DNA of 64,000 nt. Source: a bacterium. Lineage in GTDB: Bacteria > UBP6 > UBA1177 > JAKLFG01. Shown here one piece after another: positions 18,682 to 30,998 of the stretch. Below the pieces are notes generated by a model. That model worked only from the letters and a program-made list of their open reading frames with translations, made no database searches and was not told the DNA's origin. The DNA lies in contig JAKLIW010000008.1 in the NCBI GenBank assembly GCA_022709425.1, positions 85,224-149,223 of the forward strand, given 5' to 3'. A program made the translations under genes and the position numbers. Numbering within the stretch: the first letter of the stretch is position 1; each line of letters begins with the position of its first letter.

Positions 18682-20202
18682 ATGACCCGCGACTACCGCC
18701 AGATGTCCACACAATTCAAGTACCAGCTCGATACGCTCGTCAAGATCGGCGTGTCGCTGTCGGCCGAGAACAATCTGAACCGTCTGCTCGATATGATCGT
18801 GTTCCAAGCGCGCCAACTGACCCGCGCCGACGGCGGGACGCTTTATCTGCTGGCCGACGGGCGGCTTCGGTTCACCATCATCCAGAACTCGACGCTTGGC
18901 ATCCATCGGGGGGGCGAGAGCGGCCATCGCATCGATCTCGAATCGGTCGAACTCAAAAAGGATAATGTGTGCGCCTATGCCGCCATACTCGGCAAGACCG
19001 TCACGATAGCCGATGTCTACGAGTCGAAGGAGTTCGATTTCTCGGGGCCGCGCAAATACGACGCCATCACCGGTTACCGTTCGCAGTCGATGTTGGTTGT
19101 TCCGATGAAGAACCATCTCGGCGCAGTGACCGGCGTACTCCAACTCGTCAACGCGATGGAGCAGGGGACCCGCGAAGTGACTCCGTTCGACGAGGGATCG
19201 GTGGCGCTGGTGGAGGCGATGGCCTCGATGGCGGCGGTGGCGATAGAGAAGACAAAACTTCTCGAGGACACCCGCGCGCTGTTCAATTCGGTCATTGAGG
19301 TGCTGGGGGTCGCGATGGACGCCAAATCGCACTACACCGGCAACCACATTCAGAAGGTGGCGAAGCTCAACATCGAGATAGCCAAAGCGATACACGACGA
19401 CACCGAAGTATTTCCCGATATCCGTTTCACCGAGAACGAACTCGAGGAGATACGGCTCGCCGGGTGGTTGCACGATATCGGCAAAGTGACCACTCCCGAG
19501 TGGGTGATGGACAAGGATACGAAACTCAAGGTGGTGCTCGACCGTATACATCTCATCGAGGAGCGCTTCACCCGTGCGGCCGAGGAACTGGTCAAAGCCG
19601 GAAAGAGTGCCGATGCGGAGCGGCTGATGGCCGATCTGCAGTTCATCCGCGATAAGAACCGCCCGGTGGAGGATATGCGTGATGACGACATCCGCCGCCT
19701 GCGCGAGATAGCCGGCCGCCGCCTGCCGGTCGCCGGTCACGAGACGCGGATGCTTTCGGACGACGAACTGCGCAACCTCGTCATCCGGCGCGGATCTCTG
19801 ACCGAGGAAGAGATCGAGAAGGTCAAGGAGCACGCCGTCTGGACCACCCGAATGCTCGAAAAACTCTCATTCCCCGACCACCTGAAAAATGTCGCGCTCT
19901 ATGCGGTGCAGCATCACGAGAAGCTGAACGGTCAGGGCTACCCCACCGGCGTAGGGGCCGACAAGATACCGTTCCAGTCGCGTATCCTCGCCATCGCCGA
20001 TCTGTATGAGGCGCTTTCGGCGCGCGACCGGCCCTACAAAGAGCGGATGCCCTACGAACAGACCATCGGCATCCTGCGTCGGCAGGCCGAGAACGGTGAC
20101 ATCGACGGGAAGATACTCGAATTCCTTGTCGACAAGGATGTCTTCCGCAGATTCGAGGAAAAGTATCGTAACGGGCATAACGGCCACGCGGCCTACGAAT
20201 AG
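18682..20202 (+). CDS. GAF-domain HD-GYP cyclic-di-GMP phosphodiesterase
   Basis: A 506-residue cytoplasmic signalling protein. A GAF domain occupies about residues 15-190 (FQARQLTRADGGTLYL and the SMLVVPM stretch). The HD-GYP domain follows, with HYTGNH near 217, HDIGK near 264 and HHEKLNGQGYP near 411, so metal-binding and GYP residues are present. It should hydrolyse c-di-GMP in response to a ligand of the GAF domain. An insertion of about 85 residues, charged and helix-rich, separates HDIGK from the HHE motif. The start at 18682 has only a distant GAGG Shine-Dalgarno but fits the promoter. It may share a transcript with the glycosyltransferase genes after it, 27 nt downstream. Confidence 0.92.
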   Translation: MTRDYRQMSTQFKYQLDTLVKIGVSLSAENNLNRLLDMIVFQARQLTRADGGTLYLLADGRLRFTIIQNSTLGIHRGGESGHRIDLESVELKKDNVCAYAAILGKTVTIADVYESKEFDFSGPRKYDAITGYRSQSMLVVPMKNHLGAVTGVLQLVNAMEQGTREVTPFDEGSVALVEAMASMAAVAIEKTKLLEDTRALFNSVIEVLGVAMDAKSHYTGNHIQKVAKLNIEIAKAIHDDTEVFPDIRFTENELEEIRLAGWLHDIGKVTTPEWVMDKDTKLKVVLDRIHLIEERFTRAAEELVKAGKSADAERLMADLQFIRDKNRPVEDMRDDDIRRLREIAGRRLPVAGHETRMLSDDELRNLVIRRGSLTEEEIEKVKEHAVWTTRMLEKLSFPDHLKNVALYAVQHHEKLNGQGYPTGVGADKIPFQSRILAIADLYEALSARDRPYKERMPYEQTIGILRRQAENGDIDGKILEFLVDKDVFRRFEEKYRNGHNGHAAYE

Positions 20203-20229
20203 GATATCATTTTCAGATAGCGGACAGTG

Positions 20230-21906
20230 ATGCTGGACATCACCGACATCGGCCGGGCGGCGGGTACGCTGTATTGGGTTTTTTTAGCGGGCGCCGCTAT
20301 CGGGGGAGCCTTCGGCGTTCTGGCGCTACGGGTCAAAAGTCCCGCCATACGGTGGGCGTTGATCGCCGATATGGCGATCGTCGCGTTTCTCCTGATCGCG
20401 TTCTCGGCGCTCTTCATCCATCACGCCGTTCTCAAGGGGTATGCATACTCGGGCGATGAGGCGAGCACGCTCTATCAGGGACAGATCTTCGCCCAAGGCG
20501 ACCTGTGGAAAGAACCGCTTCCTGCGGAGTTGCAGCGATCATTCCCGCGGCATCATGTCGTCGTGCAGGAAGACCGCGAATATTCGAAGTATCCGCCGTT
20601 GACCGCGCTGGCCATCGCCGCCGCTCTTGCCTTCAACCACGCCGAATGGGCCAATATCGCCGTGACGATGGCCGCTTTTTTGTTGTTGCTGTGGTGCGCC
20701 CGCCTCCTGTCGGGCGGCTGGCGAGTGCCGCTGCTGACGGCGATCCCGTTCCTTTTCGCGACCACGGTGATATTCCATGCGGCGAGCTATTTCTCGCACC
20801 CGTTGTCGATGTGTCTCATACTTGCTACGGTCATTGCGCTGATCCTGAACGAACGGTCGCGCGATAACGGAGGGCGGCGGCGTTACGCGTTCATCATTGG
20901 TTTGCTGGTCGGCCTCCTGCTTCTGGCGCGGCCTTATGACGCTCTGCTGACGGCGGCGGCGATCGTCTGTTATCACCTGTGGGATCTCGCGGCGGGACCC
21001 GACCGCCGGGCGCTCCTGCGCCGCTGGGCGGCGCGCTGGGGTGAATGGCTCGCCCTCATCGGCGGCGGAGCGATCGGCGCGTTTCTTTTTCTCGGATATC
21101 AGAAACTCTATACCGGCTCGTTCTTCCTTTCGCCCTACCGGATATACGACGCCGGCGGCGAGGTGATGGCCGAACTGACGCTCACCGCCGACCAGCTGTT
21201 CGGGCGCGGACTCAGCGAGATAACGGTGCACTGGTTGGGTCAGCAGGCGGCATGGTCGTCGGCCGCCGTCATGGTGCTGGCCGTGATCTATTTCTCTGTA
21301 CGGTCCCGGAAGATGCGCCGTTCAGAGAGGATCGTCCTTTTGTTGCCGCTCCTGTTCATCGTCGGCTATGCGTTCCATCCCTTTTTCGGCGGCGACAGTT
21401 TCGGGGCGCGCTACTATTATCCGGTCATCTGGTGCTGGTTCTACGCTGCGGCCGCACTGATACAGTATCTTGCGCGCCGGTTCACGCAGGGACACGGCGC
21501 GTTCCTGTACCTGCTTTTCGCGGTCGCGGTGACCGTCCCGTTCCACCAACAGCTCATCGACCGCTGTAACGGGGTATCCGCCGTGGTGGCCGAGCGGTTC
21601 TCGCTGAACCGGGCGATCGAGGAGAGGATACCGACCCATGAACGGGCGGTGGTCCTGCTGGGCCGCACCCCCCAGTACGACGGGCCGTTCTATGTGCGGC
21701 ACGACCCGCTTCTGCGCGACCGGATCGTCTACGGATGTTACCGCACGGGATTCCCGTTGACCGATGATTTTCAGCGGGCCTTTCCCGGCCGCTCATATTA
21801 TAAGGCCGACTTCGACCGTTCGGCGGGGGTGTTCCGCATCCTCCCCCTGCGGTCGCCGATCCACCAGAAGAGAACAACGCCGCCGATCGGAGGGATACTG
21901 CCATGA
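20230..21906 (+). CDS. GT-C-type membrane glycosyltransferase (ArnT/PMT-like)
   Basis: A 558-residue integral membrane protein with about ten or more hydrophobic segments. After the early membrane helices comes YSGDEASTLYQGQ (about residues 75-87), matching the catalytic acidic motif in the first periplasmic loop of GT-C enzymes that use polyprenyl-phosphate sugars. A later large-loop pattern, FHPFFGGDSFGARYYYPV, is also typical of the family. The donor is probably a polyprenyl-linked sugar made by the GT2 next door; the acceptor is unknown. Its stop overlaps the GT2 start (ATGA). The Shine-Dalgarno is weak; a GTG at 20227 is an alternative start. Confidence 0.8.
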   Translation: MLDITDIGRAAGTLYWVFLAGAAIGGAFGVLALRVKSPAIRWALIADMAIVAFLLIAFSALFIHHAVLKGYAYSGDEASTLYQGQIFAQGDLWKEPLPAELQRSFPRHHVVVQEDREYSKYPPLTALAIAAALAFNHAEWANIAVTMAAFLLLLWCARLLSGGWRVPLLTAIPFLFATTVIFHAASYFSHPLSMCLILATVIALILNERSRDNGGRRRYAFIIGLLVGLLLLARPYDALLTAAAIVCYHLWDLAAGPDRRALLRRWAARWGEWLALIGGGAIGAFLFLGYQKLYTGSFFLSPYRIYDAGGEVMAELTLTADQLFGRGLSEITVHWLGQQAAWSSAAVMVLAVIYFSVRSRKMRRSERIVLLLPLLFIVGYAFHPFFGGDSFGARYYYPVIWCWFYAAAALIQYLARRFTQGHGAFLYLLFAVAVTVPFHQQLIDRCNGVSAVVAERFSLNRAIEERIPTHERAVVLLGRTPQYDGPFYVRHDPLLRDRIVYGCYRTGFPLTDDFQRAFPGRSYYKADFDRSAGVFRILPLRSPIHQKRTTPPIGGILP

Positions 21907-22622
21907 GTCGCAATAACGGTACGCTCCTGACCGTCATCGTCCCGGCCTACAACGAGCAGGCGACCATCGGCACGGTCATCGGACAGTTGCGTTCTTTCCT
22001 CGCGCCGTCGGGCCCCATCGGCGAGATCGTGGTGGTCAACGACGCCTCGACCGACGCTACCGGCGCGGTGCTGGCGCCGCTTGCTGAAAAGGGAGATATC
22101 CGGCTGGTCACCCATCCATTGAACCGCGGAAAGGGGGCGGCGGTCCGCAGCGGTATCGCCGCGGCGACGGGCGACTGGATACTTTTTCAGGATGCCGACC
22201 TTGAATACGACCCCGCCGACATTCCGGCGCTCATGGCGGCGGCGCGGGGCGGCGCCGACATCGTGTACGGGTCCCGCTTCATCGCCGGCAACGACGGGGC
22301 GACATTCCTGCATATCGCCGCCAATAAGAGCCTTTCGTTCTTTTCGCGCCTGCTGACCGGTCTTCCGATAACCGACATGGAGACCTGCTACAAACTGATC
22401 CGCGCCGATCTCCTCAAAAGCCTCGACCTGCACGAAGAGCGGTTCGGCATCGAGCCGGAGATAACGCTGAAACTGGCGCGGCTCGCCAAACGCGACGGCC
22501 TGCGCTATGCCGAGGTGCCGATATCGTACAAGCCCCGCAGTTACGCCGAGGGGAAAAAGGTCGGTCTCAAGGACGGCCTGCGCGCGCTTTACTGCCTCGC
22601 CCGCTACCGCTGGGGCGGTTGA
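21903..22622 (+). CDS. Family 2 glycosyltransferase, polyprenyl-phosphate sugar synthase type
   Basis: A 239-residue GT-A fold enzyme. It opens with [27 protein letters not shown] is the nucleotide-binding turn, and [10 protein letters not shown] (about residues 96-105) gives the DxD metal motif. [11 protein letters not shown] and GSRFI are typical of DPM1/GtrB-like enzymes that load a sugar onto polyprenyl phosphate. There is no C-terminal membrane domain, so it would work at the inner face of the membrane. Translational coupling to the GT-C gene suggests that it supplies that enzyme's donor. Confidence 0.88.
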   Translation: MSRNNGTLLTVIVPAYNEQATIGTVIGQLRSFLAPSGPIGEIVVVNDASTDATGAVLAPLAEKGDIRLVTHPLNRGKGAAVRSGIAAATGDWILFQDADLEYDPADIPALMAAARGGADIVYGSRFIAGNDGATFLHIAANKSLSFFSRLLTGLPITDMETCYKLIRADLLKSLDLHEERFGIEPEITLKLARLAKRDGLRYAEVPISYKPRSYAEGKKVGLKDGLRALYCLARYRWGG

Positions 22623-22647
22623 GCGCAAAACATTACTTTCCGAAAAC

Positions 22648-22676
22648 TTGCTTACCCTTCCCGGAAGGGATAGACT
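22648..22676 (+). promoter_or_regulatory. Promoter of aqpZ with an inverted repeat in its spacer
   Basis: TTGCTT and TAGACT are separated by 17 nt. The spacer holds a perfect inverted repeat, CCCTTCC-C-GGAAGGG (22655-22669), a possible operator placed where a bound protein would block RNA polymerase. Confidence 0.55.
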
Positions 22677-22719
22677 CGGCCTGTTTCTTGGGCTTTATTA
22701 TTTACGGAGAGGGAAAGAC

Positions 22720-23409
<690 letters not shown>

Positions 23410-23444
23410 TATTCAAGTTTGATCACACCGCACTTCTTTCTTTT

Positions 23445-23473
23445 TTGCATTTCTCGGACAGCGCGGCTATAGT
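23445..23473 (+). promoter_or_regulatory. Promoter of the TldE-TldD pair
   Basis: TTGCAT and TATAGT are separated by 17 nt, close to consensus and 27 nt before the first ATG. Confidence 0.7.
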
Positions 23474-23499
23474 CTTCCGTTGTTCTTGCGGAGGTGCTC

Positions 23500-24831
23500 A
23501 TGGATAGGTTGAAGGGTGAACTCAAAAAGATCATGGCGCGGTTCCCGGGGTACGGGTTCCGGTTCCGCTACCTTGACTGGGAGACCGATTTCCTGCGGTT
23601 CTATCGCAGTCAGGCGAACTACAACATCTCGAAGCGGACGGTGGTGCTGAATGGCACGGTGGAGCGCGAGAAGCGGAAGTTCTCGTTCCAGATAGCCGAC
23701 CCCGACGGCGCGAAGGCCACCGCGATGGTCGAACGGGCGGTGAGCCTGCTGAACGATCTGCCGCCCGATCCCGATTTCACCAGTTTCGAGGACGACCCGA
23801 CGCAGTACGACTACCACGGCTTCGTGAAAGCGGCCGATTCGGCGCCGCTGTCGCGCAAACTCGACATACTCGAACAGGCGGCCGCGGCGGCCGGCCCGCT
23901 CGGCTTCGATATCTACGGCACCTTCATCACCGTCAATTCCGACGGCTTCCTGCTCCAGTCCAACGGGCTCGACAAGCGGATATTCGTCTCGCCGCTCATG
24001 CTCGACATGAAGGCGGTGAAGCGCGACACCGGCGTGACGGTCATCAACTCCTTCGGTGGCACCTCGCTTGACGGCCTCGACCCCGCCGCGTTCATGGCCG
24101 AACTGGCCCGCAAGATGAAATGGGCGACGCTCCCCATCACCGATGTCGCCCCGGGCGACTACACCGTCATCCTCGGCCCGCAGGCGGTCCATACCTTCCT
24201 GTCGTATCTCCTGTCGGCGGCCTACGGACAGGCGCTCGATGGCGGCGTTAGTTTCTTTGAGGGCAAGGAGGGGAAGCCGCTCTTCCCGCCCGCTCTCACC
24301 GTCGCGTCGCGTCCCGACCATCCGCAACTCATTCCGTTCCCCTACAATGGCGACGGCCACATCGCGCGGCCGCTCTCCTTCATCGACAAGGGGGTGTTCC
24401 GCGATTTCGTGATGAACCACTACTACGCCCATAAACTGAACCGCCCCAAGAACGGGTCGGTCGGCGTAGCGGCGCTGGTGATGGAGCCGGGCAGCGAGCC
24501 GCTCGAACAGATGATCGCGGGGGTCGACCGCGGGCTCTACATCGCCAACCTTCACTACATGAACTTCATCAACCGCAAGGAGACCTCGGTGACGGGGCTC
24601 ACGCGCGACGGCACCTTCCTGATAGAGAAGGGGAAGGTGGTCAAGGTGGTCAACAACCTCCGCTACACGGTCAAAATATCGTCGGTCTTCGAGAACCTCG
24701 CGGCGGTCGGCAGCGACCAGCAGGTGGTCCCCAATTCCGACAACTACTTCGAGTTCGACATCTCGGCGGGGCTCGTGCCGCACATCCTCACGAAAGGCTT
24801 CAAGATCAGTTCCTCCACCCGGACGATATAG
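23500..24831 (+). CDS. TldE/PmbA-like protein of a TldD/TldE protease pair
   Basis: A 443-residue protein of the TldD/PmbA family. It shows the family layout: an N-terminal alpha/beta domain, then a C-terminal beta domain with TVILGPQAVHTFLSYLL, GGVSFFEGKEG, PLSFIDKGVFRDFVMNHYYAHKLN and VAALVMEPGSEPLEQMI. Like other TldE partners it lacks an HExxxH site. TldE and TldD form a heterodimer that degrades unfolded peptides and, in some systems, matures peptide natural products. The start at 23500 follows GGAGGTG. TldD follows after 9 nt. Confidence 0.88.
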   Translation: MDRLKGELKKIMARFPGYGFRFRYLDWETDFLRFYRSQANYNISKRTVVLNGTVEREKRKFSFQIADPDGAKATAMVERAVSLLNDLPPDPDFTSFEDDPTQYDYHGFVKAADSAPLSRKLDILEQAAAAAGPLGFDIYGTFITVNSDGFLLQSNGLDKRIFVSPLMLDMKAVKRDTGVTVINSFGGTSLDGLDPAAFMAELARKMKWATLPITDVAPGDYTVILGPQAVHTFLSYLLSAAYGQALDGGVSFFEGKEGKPLFPPALTVASRPDHPQLIPFPYNGDGHIARPLSFIDKGVFRDFVMNHYYAHKLNRPKNGSVGVAALVMEPGSEPLEQMIAGVDRGLYIANLHYMNFINRKETSVTGLTRDGTFLIEKGKVVKVVNNLRYTVKISSVFENLAAVGSDQQVVPNSDNYFEFDISAGLVPHILTKGFKISSSTRTI

Positions 24832-24840
24832 GAGGCGGCG

Positions 24841-26283
24841 ATGAAAAAACGAGTGCAGAACATACTGGACCGCGTGATGAAGCGCGGGGTGCAGTTCGCC
24901 GATGTGCGGCTGACGGTGACCGACAGCGAGAGTTTCTCGTTCGAGCGCGGCAGTCTCAAGGACTACGGCCTCTCGCAGGACAATGTATCCATCGGCATCC
25001 GGGTGCTGGTGGGCGGGGTGTTCGGATTCGCCGGGACCAACGACCTGTCGGCCAAGAGCATCGATGCTGCGATATCGGCCGCCTTCCGCAATGCTGAAGA
25101 GTCGCGCCGGTTCCGCCGCAGCGCGATAGAATTCCCGGCGCAGAAGGCGGTGGTCGGCAGCCGCGTCATCGCGCCCAAGGAAGATCCCTTCACGATGTCC
25201 TACGCCGACAAGATCGGCTGGTTCATGCCGATCGTGCAGGGACTCACCGGCGGGAAACGGACCATCTACAGCCGGTTCGAGGCCGAATTCCGCCGCCAGT
25301 ATAAGATATACGCCAACAGCGAAGGGACCTTCGTCGAAACGACGCGCTGGCATGTCAACCCCGAGATGTCGGTGCTTGCCTCCGACGGGAACGCCGTCAT
25401 GTCGCGGACCTGGCCCGGGATGATGGCGGCGCGCGCCGGCGGGTTCGAGGTGATGCGCGATTTCGCCTTCCCCGAGCATGTCGAGACGATCATCGCCGAG
25501 GCCGATCAGCTGCTCGACGCGCCGCGCATCGCGGAAGAACGGGCCGACCTCATCATCGGCGGTTCGCAACTCGCGCTTCAACTGCACGAATCGGTGGGCC
25601 ACGCGACCGAGGCCGATCGCATCTTCGGCATGGAGATCAGTTACGCCGGGAAGACCTTCGTGAAGCCGGAACACATCGGGAAACTGCGCTACGGATCGCC
25701 GCAGATGACGGTGGTGGCCGATTCGACCGACGAGACCGGCATCGGCTTCAACCTCACCGACGACGACGGCGTCCCGGCCAAACGTGCCACTATAATAAAG
25801 GAAGGGCTGCTCGTCGATCTCCAGACATCGCGTGAAACGGCCGCCCTGCTTGGGCTTGAACCGAGCTCCAACATGCTCGCGGTCCACGGCTCCGATATCC
25901 CGCTCATCCGGATGAACAACCTCAACCTCATGCCGGGGACGGCGGGGTCGCTGAAAGACCTCATCGCCGACACCGAGAAGGGCTACCTCGTTGACCTCAC
26001 CAAGACCTGGTCGATAGACGACAGCCGCAACAACTTCCAGTTCACCACCGAGATCGGGTGGAAGATAGAGCAGGGGAAGATAACCGGCATCGTCAAGGAA
26101 CCGACCTACTACGGCATCACGACCGAATTCTGGAATTCGTGCGACGCGGTCTGTTCCGAAAGCGAATGGAAGTACTGGGGCACCTTCTTCTGCGGCAAGG
26201 GTGAACCGGGACAGGCGATGCAACTGTCTCACAAGACCGCCCCCGCCCGCTTCCGGAATGTCGTGGTGAATGTAAAAGCCTAG
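24841..26283 (+). CDS. tldD: TldD-type metallopeptidase subunit
   Basis: A 480-residue catalytic partner of the TldE-like protein. The metal motif HESVGH lies at about residues 248-253 (LHESVGHATEADRIFG). A later Cys near the C-terminus (WNSCDAVC) could complete the site, since TldD uses two His and one Cys. The pairing with a TldE gene 9 nt upstream fits an obligate heterodimer. No RiPP precursor gene is seen nearby, so general proteolysis is the safer reading. The last 4 nt overlap the convergent holA. Confidence 0.9.
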   Translation: MKKRVQNILDRVMKRGVQFADVRLTVTDSESFSFERGSLKDYGLSQDNVSIGIRVLVGGVFGFAGTNDLSAKSIDAAISAAFRNAEESRRFRRSAIEFPAQKAVVGSRVIAPKEDPFTMSYADKIGWFMPIVQGLTGGKRTIYSRFEAEFRRQYKIYANSEGTFVETTRWHVNPEMSVLASDGNAVMSRTWPGMMAARAGGFEVMRDFAFPEHVETIIAEADQLLDAPRIAEERADLIIGGSQLALQLHESVGHATEADRIFGMEISYAGKTFVKPEHIGKLRYGSPQMTVVADSTDETGIGFNLTDDDGVPAKRATIIKEGLLVDLQTSRETAALLGLEPSSNMLAVHGSDIPLIRMNNLNLMPGTAGSLKDLIADTEKGYLVDLTKTWSIDDSRNNFQFTTEIGWKIEQGKITGIVKEPTYYGITTEFWNSCDAVCSESEWKYWGTFFCGKGEPGQAMQLSHKTAPARFRNVVVNVKA

Positions 26284-27311
26284 AAGTACTTCAGCATAAA
26301 TTGCTCGACCGATGAACTGACATCGGGCATCGCCACGCCATAGACCCCCTTCATCCCCAGTTCCAGTTCGGCGGCGTCATGGAGCGCCGACACGATGGTG
26401 CGGTTCTTGTAGCGGGCGAAGACCTCGGCGAAGTTATATTTCAGATAAAAGGCGTTGTTCGACTGGATGAGCGCCGGGATGTCGGCGTCCCGTTTCTTGC
26501 TCTGAAGCACGCGGCCGTCCAGAACGATGCGGAAATGTTTGAGCAGCAGGGTGATGATGACCGGGTGTATCTTCATCTCCCCCTCGGCCACCTTGAGATC
26601 GCGGTAGAGTTCGATCGCACGCATCTTGTCGCCCTTCACGAGGATATCCATGATGCGGAATATCTTCTCCTCGCCGAACGACGAGAGGATGCCGTCGGCC
26701 TCGGCGAGCGTGATGCTTTTCTTCCCCCTGCTGTCGGCCCAGAGACGCAGTTTGGTCACTTCCGATTCGATGTAGAAAAGGTCGCTGTTCTCCTTGGCGA
26801 TGAAGTGGGCGACGAGTTTCTGGTCGGGTTTCACCGGGCCGAACTGCGCCACGATGAAGGCCGAAAGTTCCGGCTTCTCGGGCGGAAAGAGTTCGTGGAA
26901 GAGCGTTTTATTCTTTGACAGTTCCTTGTAGAACTTGGTCCGTTTGTCCATGTCGTTGAAGAGGATGATGAAGAGATTCGCCGGTTCGGGTTGGGCGATG
27001 GCCGTCTCGACGAGCTTCAGCGCCTTCTCTTGCTTCTTTTCCAACAGTTCCTCGGCGTAGTCGAGGATGACCACCTTGCGGCCGCCGAAAAAGCCGATCT
27101 CGCGCGACGATCCGACCGCCTCGCGGGTGTGCCCCGATTCGGCCGCGTCGAAGAGCGCCGCTTCGGCGCCGGTCGCCTGCGTCGCCGCCACGGCGCTCTT
27201 TTTTATCTCGCGGATAAGGAACCGTTCGGTCGAGTAGAATATCTGTACCCCGCCGTCGTTCTTGAAGTCGATGAAGTCGGTCGCCTGCGGCGGGAAACTA
27301 GCGGCTCTCAT
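26280..27311 (-). CDS. holA: DNA polymerase III delta subunit
   Basis: A 343-residue clamp-loader wrench that opens the beta sliding clamp. The N-terminal part has the delta pattern FYSTERFLIREIKKSAV and a Rossmann-like strand KVVILDYAEELLEKK. The C-terminal collar region includes EKIFRIMDILVKGDKMRAIELYRDL and YLKYNFAEVFARYKNRTIVSAL. The long frame extending upstream to 27557 lies inside the nuclease gene. The ATG at 27311 overlaps the nuclease 3' end by 14 nt. As the last gene of the minus-strand operon it sits downstream of leuS, as holA does in many bacteria. Confidence 0.88.
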   Translation of the reverse strand: MRAASFPPQATDFIDFKNDGGVQIFYSTERFLIREIKKSAVAATQATGAEAALFDAAESGHTREAVGSSREIGFFGGRKVVILDYAEELLEKKQEKALKLVETAIAQPEPANLFIILFNDMDKRTKFYKELSKNKTLFHELFPPEKPELSAFIVAQFGPVKPDQKLVAHFIAKENSDLFYIESEVTKLRLWADSRGKKSITLAEADGILSSFGEEKIFRIMDILVKGDKMRAIELYRDLKVAEGEMKIHPVIITLLLKHFRIVLDGRVLQSKKRDADIPALIQSNNAFYLKYNFAEVFARYKNRTIVSALHDAAELELGMKGVYGVAMPDVSSSVEQFMLKYF

Positions 27312-28400
27312 ACCCGATCCCTCGTTCTCTGATGAAGAGTGCCTTCTGTTGCTCGATCTCTTCCCGCAATTCTTTTTCGGTCGGCAGATAGAGTTTGTAT
27401 TTGGCGGCGAAAAGCCGCTTGTTTTCTCCCAACACCGAGTACTTGACCACGGTCGCATCTTTTTCGGTGCACAGGATAATGCCGATTGTGGGGTTGTCGT
27501 CGGCGCCTTTGTATTTCTCCTCATACAGCCGAACATACATATCCATCTGACCGACATCCTGATGGGTCAGTTCGCCGGTCTTGAGGTCGATGAGCACAAA
27601 GCATTTGAGGATATAGTTATAGAAAACCAGATCGACAAAGAAATGTTTGCTTTCGGTGCTTATACGCTGTTGCCGGGCGACGAAGGCGAACCCTTTTCCC
27701 AGTTCAAGCATAAATGCCTGCAACTTGTCGATGATGGACTGTTCAAGTTCCGTTTCCCTGAAAGAGACGGCATCCTTCATGCCGAGGAACTCAAGCACAT
27801 AAGGGTCTTTAATGAAATCGTGCGGTTCGGTGATAAGCGGCGCGAGTTTCTTCTTCGCCTCCGCCTTGACCGTTTTCTTGTCGCGACTCATGAGCAGCCG
27901 TTCGTAGTACAACGAATTGATCTGCCGTTCCAATGCGCGGGTGCTCCAGTTCTGTTCGGCTGCTTCCTGCATATACCAGTCGCGTGACTGTGTTTTTTCA
28001 ATTCGCAGGAGCGTTCGATAATGGGTCCATGTCAATTCGTCACGCAGTGAGTGACGAATCTCTTCCCATGTCGTTGCCGCGAACAGCAAATAGAATTGTC
28101 GGAAATATTTGAGATTCGTAACATTGAAACCCTTGCCGAACTCTGCCGAAAGACGGGTGGCCAGATTTTCTAATAAAAGAGCGCCATATTTGGCTCGTCC
28201 TTTTCCCCTCTGTTCTTCTTCGACGATCATGCGGCCGATGTTCCAATAGGCTTCGACCATGACGAAATTGACGGCGCGGTATGCCTTACGGCGTGCTTCG
28301 TGAAGAACTGCGGCTATCGCCGGGTAGAGATCGTGTTGATTCGTTTTAGCGGTGGTTGGAGCGGTGTTCTTTTTTGGGGACTTTTTCGTTCTCGCCGCCA

Positions 28401-28401
<1 letters not shown>
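27298..28401 (-). CDS. PD-(D/E)XK nuclease, YhcG/DUF1016 family
   Basis: A 367-residue protein with a Lys-rich start, an N-terminal DUF1016 helical domain (residues 25-170) and a C-terminal nuclease domain. In the first domain AYWNIGRMIVEEEQRGKGRAKYG and WTHYRTLLRIEK are typical. In the second Asp257 (FFVDLVFYN) and Asp272-x-Lys274 (FVLIDLKTGEL) form the PD-(D/E)XK site. These nucleases are commonly carried by mobile or defence loci. Its start overlaps the leuS stop by one base (TGATG), and its end overlaps holA by 14 nt. It is thus fitted without a gap into a housekeeping operon. Codon use is visibly less GC-rich than its neighbours, which suggests acquisition. Confidence 0.92.
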
Positions 28402-30977
<2,576 letters not shown>

Positions 30978-30998
30978 GGGGATTGCCTCCTGTGATGT

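Noticed and set aside
23467..26232. Minus-strand 921-codon frame opposite tldE-tldD
   Set aside because: The plus strand holds two clear TldD-family genes; the antisense product is His/Arg/Glu-rich low-complexity sequence.
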